Source: Nautilus pompilius
Taxonomy: Eukaryota > Mollusca > Cephalopoda > Nautilida > Nautilidae
Assembly: GCA_018389105.1 (NCBI GenBank)
Contig: JACATO010002135.1
Location: forward strand, 1 to 64,000
Direction of reading: 5' to 3'
DNA: 64,000 nt
This document shows positions 1 through 9,063 of the stretch, piece by piece. The notes below the pieces were generated by a model that searched no databases, was not told the DNA's origin, and saw nothing but the letters and a program-made list of their open reading frames with translations. The translations under genes and the position numbers were made by a program. Positions within the stretch are counted from its first letter, which is position 1; each line of letters opens with the position of its first letter.

Positions 1-923
1 TACTTGGCAGATAAAACTTCATATTTCCAAAATGTTACATAAATCTGTCTTGAAACAGGCAGAACTAGATTTCTCAAGTAAACTAGAGTGAACAATGCAA
101 CAGTAACAACGGTAGAAGAGAAAATTGATTTAGGAGGTATAATAGAGACAGAACGTTTAAAAGTCAAGAGCAATGTGAGACTGTATGTCTCAACGCCACT
201 ACGGTCTTAGAGATAATAAATCGTACGATTACTAGTATATTAAAATTTCAATAGTCCTAGTTATCCCGCATAAATCACTCCTTTAAATCCCTTCAGACAG
301 GGAGTCCACATTATGCAAAAGACAGATATCTTGGAAAAGGTTCATAGAAGGTTTATTAGAATGTTAAGTAATCCTCCTTATAAAGTACTAAAAAAAGCTT
401 CGGTTAAATATTTTGGTCCAAAAACGTTTTGGTGATAACATAATTAAAAGTTTTAAAACATTTTCTTTTAAAGTAACGTACAAATTTAGGTAGACTATTT
501 TATTATACCAGTGGCTCGCGATATATTATTAAGGGGTGATAAGTATAGCTAGACATTAGGAAGTGTTACTTCACTAATCGTAGCGCCTCTGCCTGTAATA
601 CTTGCTTAAATTTAATAATGGAACCAGAAAATGTACACACTTGGCTACTATTGTAAAATAATTTTAAACTAATTAATGAAGATGTAAGGGAGTACGATAA
701 TTTTGGAGATCACTGTACATTGATTTTAATAAATGTTATTAAGTATTAAAATAATTTTGGAAACTAGGGTATACTGACTTTTTTAAATTAAGATATTTGG
801 TGGTACAATAATTTTAGACTTCACTATATACTGACTTTATTGTATCATTTATATTTTATACCCAACTATAATTCAGTTTGCCATCTTGGTACCATTTTTT
901 AAAAAGAATTTCCTTTCAATATA
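1..923. other. Intergenic, nothing recognised
   Basis: AT-rich sequence without a convincing reading frame, splice structure or recognisable repeat. It ends at a TA dinucleotide (922-923) that forms the left target duplication of the following Tigger element. Confidence 0.5.
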
Positions 924-1926
924 CAGTCGACCCCCGCGTAATCGCGGTTCGGCATTCGCGGCCCCGGTTATTCGCGGAATTTTCCTTAGAACCTGACTAA
1001 TAATTGTTCGTGGAAACCCCCGGTTATTCGCGGAATCGCAAATATCTTCCGCGATTTTTTTATGGCTTTTTTCGTGGCAATATATATTTTTTCACGCTTT
1101 TAAACGCTAAATTATTAATAACAATATAATCTACTAATTTTGTAATATAAACACTAACGTAAATTCAGCAAAATATCGATATAAAATAAACGCTATTGGC
1201 TGGAGGTTTGAAAGTAGCCAATCAGAGAGCGTTATTCATTTCTCCTCGCTGCTGATTGGCTGCTGCCCACGAGGCGCTGTCTCAGGCAGATGCAGCCCAG
1301 CAGCCCCGCATCATCCCATTTTACCGCGTGTAGCTATCTCGAGTGTTTCTCTGAGTGTTGTGTTTTTCGCAGCGTGTTTCTTAAAGTCCTAAGATGCCGC
1401 CAAAACGCCCTGCACCTTCTGGCAATGAACCTAAGCGCCAGAAAAAGGTTATGACGCTCCAGGAGAAGGTACAACTGCTGGATATGCTCTGGGAAGGCAA
1501 AAGTTATGCCGCAGTAGGTCGCCATTATGGCATCAACGAAAGCACCATACACTACATAAAGAAGAACGAGGTAGCGATCAGGAGTACCGTAGCAGTAAGT
1601 TTCTGTGAAAGTGCCAAAAGGGTAACGACAGTGAGAAATAAGCACATCGTCAGGATGGAATCTACCTTGGCATTGTGGATCAGCGACTGCAAGAAGAAAA
1701 ACATCCCCTTGGACGGTAACATCATCCGCGAGAAAGCACGGAAATTATACCAGCAGTTCGCCACAGGAGACGAAGCAGAAGGCACCGAAGAACCGCAACC
1801 AGGACCATTGACAGCACCGGAACCTGAAGATTTTCAAGCCAGCAAAGGATGGTTTGATCGCGTCCAATATTCGCGGTTTTTCACTCTTCGCGGGTGCTCT
1901 AGGAACGTAATACCCGGGGACAACTG
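924..1926 (+). mobile_element. Internally deleted Tigger/pogo-like DNA transposon
   Basis: The left end starts CAGTCGACCCCCGCG and is followed by CG-rich TTCGCGG-type sub-repeats. The right end (about 1868-1926) is a diverged inverted copy ending CCCGGGGACAACTG. TA dinucleotides flank both ends (922-923 and 1927-1928), as expected for Tc1/mariner/pogo insertion. At ~1.0 kb it is much shorter than a full Tigger (~2.5 kb or more). Only the DNA-binding part of the transposase remains, so it is a non-autonomous deletion derivative. The family is clear from the ends and the encoded CENP-B-type domain; the exact ends are from my own alignment. Confidence 0.8.
1394..1864 (+). pseudogene. Tigger transposase, N-terminal CENP-B-like DNA-binding part only
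   Basis: From ATG 1394 the frame encodes a basic leader, a first helix-turn-helix (about residues 20-65, with TLQEKVQLLDML and YGINESTIHYIKK), then a CENP-B second HTH (about 82-157) ending at FQASKGWFDRV, the usual end of the DNA-binding module. In Tigger transposases this module binds the terminal repeats, and a DDE nuclease domain follows. Here the nuclease is absent: the sequence jumps directly into the right terminal repeat. The frame stays open to 2200 through the repeat and flanking DNA, giving a potential 268-residue chimeric product whose last ~110 residues are not transposase. It cannot catalyse transposition; whether anything is made is unknown. Confidence 0.75.
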
Positions 1927-2487
1927 TATACGTAGGTTGGTCGTCGTGTCTGCCACGAACGACGCTTATCTTACTAGTATCCGTTCTTTGGTGGCAACAG
2001 AATCCGTCTTCAATGTTTCAGTAAGCCGCGATGCCTGTAATGGTCGCCCATTTTTCTCGACTGTCACAAGCAAACGGCCACTCGCTCTAATGTCAGCCCA
2101 TTGGTCCATTGCCACACAGAGCACAGCGCGGACATGGAGTGCGGCGGCCGCTTATGCGTATAATTCTTGTAGTGATAGCTCTTGGAGTATCTACTCTTAA
2201 ACATGTTTCCATTCTAGAGTCGATCTATTTTCTTTTCTCTTCTGTTTAATTATCTTCGCCACGTACGCGTCTAAATGTTTATTGCTGTCTCGGACCGAGA
2301 TGTCTCCATTTTTCTTTCTTGCTTAGCAAGCCTGCCCGCAGCCATGTTCCCCTCCCCCACACACTTATTTTTTTTTAAAGGATTTATCTTTCTAACTCTT
2401 GCAGAGTATTTGAACAGAAGGATACTGCCCCTAAGGCTATCCGGTAAATGGAGCGCTGCCTTCAAGTCGCAGAACGAATCTATTCCT
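1927..2487. other. Intergenic, nothing recognised
   Basis: CpG-containing sequence between the Tigger element and the RNase H-like relic. The open frames here match no family I recognise. Confidence 0.4.
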
Positions 2488-2790
2488 TCAATATACGTAT
2501 CGGGCTGTATTGTATTGCCCGTAGCCTAGCAGTAAAATTAGGGCATAATGTGACTCGAGGGGTCGCTTCCTGTCCGGCCAACAGATAAGAGTTCCGCAAT
2601 ACGCGCTCTCGAAAGAATCGGTGGAAGATTCATCCGTGAATATGGCTAAATGGTCATCCGGTACTGACAGGATCATGTCTTCGCCGATTCTTTTTAGGTA
2701 TTGAAAGTCGTTATCTTTGGCATATGGAATCGCAAATTCCAAATTAGTGACAAAAGGTTACAATGTCCAACTTCAAAGCTAGCGGAGTGG
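2488..2790 (-). pseudogene. Possible RNase H domain relic of a retrotransposon
   Basis: The minus-strand frame carries DDHLAIFTDESSTDSF followed by CGTLICWPD. This resembles the first strand of a type I RNase H domain (hydrophobics, then FTDGS and a glycine-rich turn before the next strand), as found at the C-terminus of some non-LTR retrotransposon polyproteins. The preceding KRIGEDMILSVP could be linker. Downstream the similarity is lost, and no reverse transcriptase was found beside it. This is a short, decayed match judged by eye; an unrelated open frame is possible. Confidence 0.35.
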
Positions 2791-5530
2791 AAGACACTGT
2801 ATGCCACAAATGGTATATCTTGCGATCATTTTTGTATGCTATGAAGGAAAGTTTATTAACATTAAAATCGCCTGTCTTTTGAAATAGATTCTGTGTCTGG
2901 TTGAATCTGGTGATAGGAAAATACGATATTGATTGATGAATGAATTCTTTATGTTGTTTATAGCATTATGACAGCCAATCGGTGAATTATTACATCTCTA
3001 ATGTCGCCGCAGTCTGGGTTATTTGCCGATGTATTTCTCCAGACAAACTTAGAATATAATCGAAGTGTTTCGCTTCCATTCCAAAGAAGATTCTAAATCT
3101 TTGGCAATCTAAACGTTGGACAAGTCAGCGGTAGCCACTTTTTTCTTTACTTATATTTTGTATTTATGCTATGAACCCAGGTCCGCAATAGCAAACTCGA
3201 TGAACGATGCTTTTCTAACCGAGAGGGTTATCATTCTCTCTCGTTCTCTTCCGATCAAGACCGAAGCAGTGTAACGGAGATCAGCTGATTTGATGCGCAT
3301 GGCATGCCGGGTATTCGCAGACGAGTTCTGTGTTTTAATTCCACTCACAGTATTACAAGAGATCCCTTTCTCTTTAAGCTTTGAAAACTCCAACAAATAA
3401 AAACTTCATTACGCCCAAACGCCACGCTTGCAGTTGTAGTTGTAGGGCTTTAATCCCGTCTTAACGAGAATGTCACTTACTCATAAACGAGCCCGTTAGG
3501 GGGTGGCAAATTTTCAAAACACTACTGATAGATTCTCAATACACTGATAGGGAATAATTGGGGGAAAAAAGCGTATTACGTAATATGACGTGCTTCTACG
3601 GTGCGCCACCAACTGTGCGCGCAGAATGCATACTTCTAGTGTTATCAACTTTTGGTAAGAGTAAAAGAAAGTGGCGATGCCTACCGTATCTAGAATTTGC
3701 ACGACATGTAGAACTGACTTTCCATCCGCGAGTAAATTAGTGACGCATCGTTGGTCTGCGTCTGTACTGTGCCCAAAAGGGGATCTTTTTGTATAAAATC
3801 TGTCCTAAAACAAACAAACGTTTAAATATTTACTGCATTTTCCGTTACCTTAGTTTCCGGTGTCACGCATGCGCTCTTCCCCGCCCGGCCAGTGTTCCGG
3901 GTCCAGGCCTACGTTGCTGGTCGGGTCGTGGACAAATAGCAACAACAGCACGCATCCCGCTGGTAAACCAAACCGATGTCCATCCTGGATGAGTCCGAGA
4001 AAGCCGTGACGGAAACGCAGGCAACATCTTCTGACGAACTCGTGAAGCTAAAAAGGATACAGTACGACTTCGGCTCGTCTGGCTACCACATCTAAACCAA
4101 CTCCTATTCTTGCAACCTGTGGAGTGCATCGATACCCCATTAGCGGTTACTGGTCAACGGAGAAAGCAACAGCCCTTTTCTGTTCGTTTATTTTCCTCAG
4201 CATTTCAAATAAAGAAGCACTGACTACTCGAACAATGGCACCAACCGAAGTCTGGCGCACCCCTTCGCATTGCACAATTCCAGGACCTCGCTTACGCGTG
4301 AGATGGCGGGCGGCGGACCGTCGCGATAGAAACGCGACACTTTGGAGGGCAAGAACACGTTGAACCGCACTAACAGGTGAGAGAAATCACCGGCGCGATG
4401 ACTTCAGACGGATTAAAAGCAACGAGAAACCTCGCTGCAGTCGGTCGCTGGTTTTACGCAATTACTAAAATTTTCAAAGGCAAGAGTCACTCCTCCGTGT
4501 AATACGGTGGAGTTTCATAGGCGGTCGAAGATATAGGACCCGGCTTGCGTTACGTTGTCTTACCGTTTGGTCTGACATAAGGTTGACAAAAACAATTAAG
4601 TACACGACAAGCCATTTTTGTGTGTCATAGGAGACACGTGCATCGCGACCCTGGTTTGTGTGACGTTGCACAGCTGACAGACCCATCGTTAACGGTCAGC
4701 CGGGATCCACGAACAACAGCGATTACACTCCAAACCATGACGCTGCGATACAACGTAATCCGATCCGCTGGCGTAGAAAAGACAATTCACGGGCCACTCT
4801 GCAGCCCCCCCATTTTTTAAAAGTAATTTTGTATTAAATATGGATGCTTTTATAAACCTCATATCCGAGAACGAGAATTTGTTTTAACGAATGCTGCAAA
4901 TGTACGAACAACCATGGATGAAATTAAATTAAAGATCTCTTGCTGTTACCATCACTGCAATAAAATGAACCGAATTTTGTCGTATAGGTTACTTCTTCGT
5001 CCCAGGCTTAACGAAATAGTCGCTTAACGCAAGCAATATTTCTTTCCAGCAAATGGCTACTCCCCCACCAATTTGCTGCTGAACTGCATACACACAATGA
5101 TTGGCTAAAATTATTGCTTCAAGGCATTCTTAAGAGCTGGTCAAGCATTGCTACGTTATTCATAAGTCCTTTGTGCCGAGCATCCTTAATAGACACAGCT
5201 ACATTGTATGAAGAAGTAGAATTCTCTAAATGCGCGTTATACAATACCGGTTTCCAATAAAGAATATCATTTTAACAAAAGAAATATGTTAACGATAAAT
5301 AAATAATAAAAAAGAAAGATGCTCGAGGCTGTTGCGACCTTCACAGTTTCGTGGTTATCGTAAAATTAAAGTCACCGGAAACTCAAAATTTTTCATTTTT
5401 AAAATTCTGATGAGCAAATCTTTCATAGTTGTCTCTCCTATCAAACATCGGACGTAAGTGGGAGTGGCACCGGGCGGCGGGCATTGCTGTAGAATACAAT
5501 TATTTAACAGGAACCCGCGTGTTTATCTCT
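2791..5530. other. Intergenic, nothing recognised
   Basis: About 2.7 kb with only short open frames of atypical composition. No splice-consistent exons, terminal repeats or RNA genes were identified. Confidence 0.4.
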
Positions 5531-5534
5531 TACC

Positions 5535-5537
<3 letters not shown>

Positions 5538-5568
<31 letters not shown>

Positions 5569-6243
5569 CAGTGTCTGTGTCTCTCTAGTCTGTCTGTCTG
5601 TGTGTGTGTGTGCCAGTGTCTGTGTCTGTCTGTCTGTGTGTGTGTGTGCCAGTGTCTGTGTCTCTCTAGTGTCTGTCTGTCTGTCGTGTGTGTGTGTGTG
5701 CCAGTGTCTGTGTCTGTCTGTCTGTGTGTGTGTGTGTGCCAGTGTCTGTTTCTGTGTCTCTCTAGTGTCTGTCTGTCTGTGTGTGTGTGTGCCAGTGTCT
5801 GTGTCTGTCTGTCTGTGTGGTGTGTGTGTGTGTGGCCAGTGTCTGTTTCTGTGTCTCTCTAGTGTCTGTCTGTCTGTGTGTGTGTGTGTGTGCCAGTGTC
5901 CTGTCTGTCTGTGTGTGTTGTGTGTGCCAGTGTCTGTGTTTGTCTGTCTGTCTGTGTGTGTGCCAGTGTCTGTCTGTCTGTGTGTGTTGTGTGTGTGGTG
6001 CCAGTGTCTGTTTCTGTGTCTGTCTGTCTGTCTGTGTGCCAGTGTCTGTTTCTGTGTCTGTCTGTCTGTCTGTGTGCCAGTGTCTGTTTCTGTGTCTGTC
6101 TGTCTGTCTGTCTGTGTGTGGTGTGTGTGCCAGTGTCTGTTTCTGTGTCTGTCTGTCTGTCTGTGTCTGTTTCTGTGTCTGTCTGTGTGTGTGTGTGCCA
6201 GTGTCTGTTTCTGTGTCTGTCTATCTGTGTGTGTGTGTGTTTG
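5538..6243 (+). repeat. Compound TG / CTGT minisatellite
   Basis: About 700 bp of alternating (TG)n and (CTGT)n blocks separated by the recurring spacer GCCAGTGTCTG. This gives an irregular higher-order unit of roughly 40-65 bp repeated more than ten times. All three plus frames are stop-free over much of the tract and encode artificial Cys/Val/Ser/Leu-rich peptides, so the long frames here are not genes. Confidence 0.95.
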
Positions 6244-6289
6244 TCCTACCTCTGCTTTATTTACTGGTTAGCTAATTTATGGAAACCTG

Positions 6290-6790
6290 CCCGTGAATCA
6301 TGCCAGCAGGGATTATCAGGGGTCTTGACGAACGTCAGTAACCTGATATCTCATAAGCGAGGACCGACAACGTCAGCCTTCCACCCACCCACCCACCCAG
6401 TCGTCTCTAGACGAAGACGAACACCGACCGACGCGGGGGCGATCGCCACTGTCTCAGTCTGTCCGCTGAGTAGTTACCATGGTTACGGATCAGTGACCGA
6501 CATAGGTACAGGTTGCGCACCACTTCTCTCAGCGACTACGCCTATTCCCACCTACAAGTCGGCCGAGGCAGCGGCTGGCGCCAACTACTCCAGCGGGAGA
6601 GAACCGGCGCGCGCTGAGCGACAGGGAGGTGTATACAACTCCTTCAGACCCGATCTAACCTTTGACCTTCGCGGGCCGTCTGGGAACCGCTTCCGGTTTG
6701 CTTCACGGAAGTGACGCTGATGGTGACGCGGGATAAGAAAGAAGCTTCCGGGGTGGATAGCGGACGACCGCCGTCTCGCCAGCCGAGAAT
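6290..6790. promoter_or_regulatory. CpG-rich unassigned segment, possible promoter
   Basis: GC- and CpG-rich compared with most of the window, and it holds a perfect RFX-type X-box. I found no initiator ATG with a credible exon on either strand, so promoter function is inference from composition and the motif. Confidence 0.3.
6473..6486. promoter_or_regulatory. X-box-like RFX site GTTACCATGGTTAC
   Basis: The 14-mer has the GTTRCC-AT-GGYNAC layout of the metazoan X-box bound by RFX factors, which typically sits upstream of cilia genes. The half-sites are near-symmetrical. No gene is assigned next to it. Confidence 0.4.
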
Positions 6791-6800
6791 CTACCCATGC

Positions 6801-6842
<42 letters not shown>
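6801..6842 (+). repeat. (AAT)n microsatellite
   Basis: Uninterrupted AAT repeats, about 14 units. Confidence 0.95.
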
Positions 6843-6843
<1 letters not shown>

Positions 6844-7084
6844 GTAATTTAAATAAAAAAACACACAAAAACTTACCGATGAATCGATACAATTTAAATT
6901 TGTCTTATTTGAGAACTAATCCTTCCAGTTTTGGTGGAGGGGACGCGTTGCACGATGGGAAGAAGAACGAAAGGTAATAAATGGGGTAACTATGTCCGTG
7001 GTGAATACGTTGCTTGTTTTTGTCTTTTTTTAAGTGTAACGTCTCGCTGGTGTATTTTATTTTTGCGTTATGATGATACATATA

Positions 7085-7185
7085 GTCTCAATCAGCGGGA
7101 CTCGAACCCGCGATCGCCGACCGGAGAGAGGTCACGACCAAAGTCCGGTTTAGACCTCAGGCGGGGAAACCCGTTCTCGACCTGT
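7085..7185 (-). repeat. tRNA-derived SINE-like fragment with B box
   Basis: On the minus strand the sequence GGTTCGAGTCC (7098-7108) is a perfect pol III B box set in a T-arm-like stem (CGCGGGTTCGAGTCCCGC). Only a weak A-box-like stretch lies upstream on that strand, and no complete cloverleaf is apparent. It is therefore called a SINE or tRNA relic and not a functional tRNA gene. Confidence 0.45.
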
Positions 7186-7906
7186 CTGAGTAAGTGGCCA
7201 GTTTCCCCGCAAGGTAACCTCGTGGTGAGCGGGCGGTCACTGACTGGTCAAGACGGCCAGGGTGCGGATAACAGGCCGATCGATGCTGGTCAGAGATCGT
7301 GCATGGTGAAAGCGGTTACTGGGAGGAAGGAACCGCTACGCAACGGCTGGTCGATGCTAATTACCAGATGAGCGAAGCATTGTTCAAGTCAGATGATAAT
7401 CAGTGCTATTATATATACGTTATTCTCGGCACACGCCTCCTACCGTGGCAAATAAAGGTTGTAGTAATTGCATTGCAGATCAGTTCCAACCACCTCCGAG
7501 TTATTCGTGTACAGACTAGTTTTGTATTTAAGTCCTGTGGTGGAAACTGACTGACAGAAGAACTTTCCGAATCCTGGAAAGTGAAATAGAGAGACCCACG
7601 GTACACGCAGAGAGCAGTTCTCGTTCGCCAATAAACACGACGAGAGGTTGTTTTCGTTTGACACCAGAGGGCTCTGGAAACGAACCATAAAGCCTCCGCT
7701 GATTGCCATTACCGTACCTGTCTGTAGGCAGTCACATCTCTCTCTCTGATCGAACCATACGATGGATATCTAACACTTAGCACTGTTTTTTGCTTTTCTG
7801 GTCTTAACAACAGGAACAAACAAATTTTAACGGATTTCACCGTTACACTATCTATTGAAGGTCCCCCAGTTTGCCGAGACTGTAACGCGCTTAGTTTAAT
7901 GTAAAT

Positions 7907-7908
<2 letters not shown>
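7186..7908. other. Intergenic, nothing recognised
   Basis: CpG-containing sequence. Two segments near 7278-7300 and 7345-7365 share GGTCGATGCT-like words, but no repeat family could be named. Confidence 0.35.

Positions 7909-7980
<72 letters not shown>
7909..7980 (+). repeat. (AAT)n microsatellite
   Basis: About 24 uninterrupted AAT units. Confidence 0.95.
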
Positions 7981-7981
<1 letters not shown>

Positions 7982-8210
7982 CAGAAAAGATTAGGGAACC
8001 GTAATTTTTATATGCCGTATGCTAAATATGCGGAATCAAACTGTAAAAAAACAGAATTAATTTGTCAATGAAGTCTATAAATCTTTTCAAATGATGCTTG
8101 ACTAATTTAATAAGGTTTCGTTTCGAATGCAAACCGCCTTATGCACTCGTTCACTCTCTTGCGCGAGGTGGTGGGAGGGAAGCCAGATTACCTCCCCTTG
8201 ACCCATTTAG

Positions 8211-8215
8211 CCAAT
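8211..8215 (+). promoter_or_regulatory. CCAAT box
   Basis: CCAAT within TTTAGCCAATCAGG, the classical NF-Y core with matching flanks, ~260 bp upstream of the cwo ATG. Confidence 0.45.
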
Positions 8216-8286
8216 CAGGTCGAACCGACAAGAACAACAACAACACAAGCATGCTTCATGTCGCGTGAGCTGTATTAGCATAGCGG

Positions 8287-8294
8287 TGACGTCA
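8287..8294. promoter_or_regulatory. Palindromic CRE, TGACGTCA
   Basis: Full 8-bp cAMP response element, the CREB/ATF consensus, 180 bp before the cwo start codon and 16 bp before the E-box. Confidence 0.55.
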
Positions 8295-8310
8295 CGACTG
8301 CGTCTTCGGG

Positions 8311-8316
8311 CACGTG
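8311..8316. promoter_or_regulatory. Canonical E-box CACGTG
   Basis: CACGTG is the CLOCK/CYCLE (BMAL) target and also the site bound by the clock repressors of the CWO and DEC families. Its position 158 bp before the cwo ATG fits feedback control by the circadian loop (inference from family knowledge). Confidence 0.55.
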
Positions 8317-8473
8317 AGCGAAAGCATGACTTCCATCCCGCTGCTGTGGCCAGGTGAGAAAGGCGGCGGAGAGGCGCCCATGACGACGAAGCGACGATCG
8401 GAGGGAATTATCGCCGCCAGCCGTCCTTAGGGTGTCTGTCTTATCCCGACCCGAGTTTCTCCGCGAGGACGGG

Positions 8474-8538
8474 ATGAACGGCCGCCAGCAGACCCCACTG
8501 GCCGGGGCCAAGCTCGTGAAGCTGGAAGTCGGCGACAG
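8474..8538 (+). CDS. cwo: cwo coding exon 1
   Basis: Starts at ATG 8474 and ends GGCGACAG before gtcagt, leaving two bases (AG) to the next exon. Encodes 21 complete residues ([11 protein letters not shown] to LEVGD). The frame upstream lacks another ATG. Confidence 0.75.
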
Positions 8539-8880
8539 GTCAGTCAGTGCCTTTTACTCACCTGGTCCGCGCCGTCTGCCGGCCGGGAGGCAGAGGGTGA
8601 AAGTTGAGGAGGAGGGGGGGGGGTTGAGATCGTGAGAAGTGAAGGGAGAAAAACGGAAACCGATTTTAAAAGGAAAAGGTGGGGAGGAGAGAGATGGAGA
8701 GAAGAGAGATGAGAGAGAGAGAGATGAGGAGAGAGATGGAGAGAAGAGGAGAGAGATGGAGAGAAGAGAAAGAGAGAGATGAGGAGAGAGATGGAGAGAG
8801 GAGAGAGAGATGAGGAGAGAGATGGAGAGAAGAGAGAGAGAGATGAGGAGAGAGAGAGAGAAGAGAGAGGAGAGAGAGAT

Positions 8881-8911
<31 letters not shown>

Positions 8912-9017
8912 AGTTTAAGCTGAGAGTGCCCGTCCGACGAAGGTGGGTGTTGGGGTGTGATGGAGAAGGAACAACAACCAGAAATATCAGGGCTCCAGTA
9001 AATGTAACAACAACAAC

Positions 9018-9063
<46 letters not shown>

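Larger units (their letters stand above)
8150..8473 (+). promoter_or_regulatory. cwo: cwo promoter / 5' UTR region
   Basis: GC-rich, CpG-rich stretch directly upstream of the cwo start codon. It carries a CCAAT box, a palindromic CRE and an E-box within about 265 bp of the ATG. No TATA box is evident at a fixed spacing. The transcription start is not determinable from sequence alone. Confidence 0.55.

Noticed and set aside
5429..6714. Three overlapping open frames of 134-280 codons rich in Cys, Val and Ser
   Set aside because: They are translations of the TG/CTGT minisatellite in different registers; no domain or splice evidence.
7098..7108. Functional tRNA gene on the minus strand
   Set aside because: The B box is perfect, but no paired acceptor stem, anticodon arm or good A box at normal spacing is visible.
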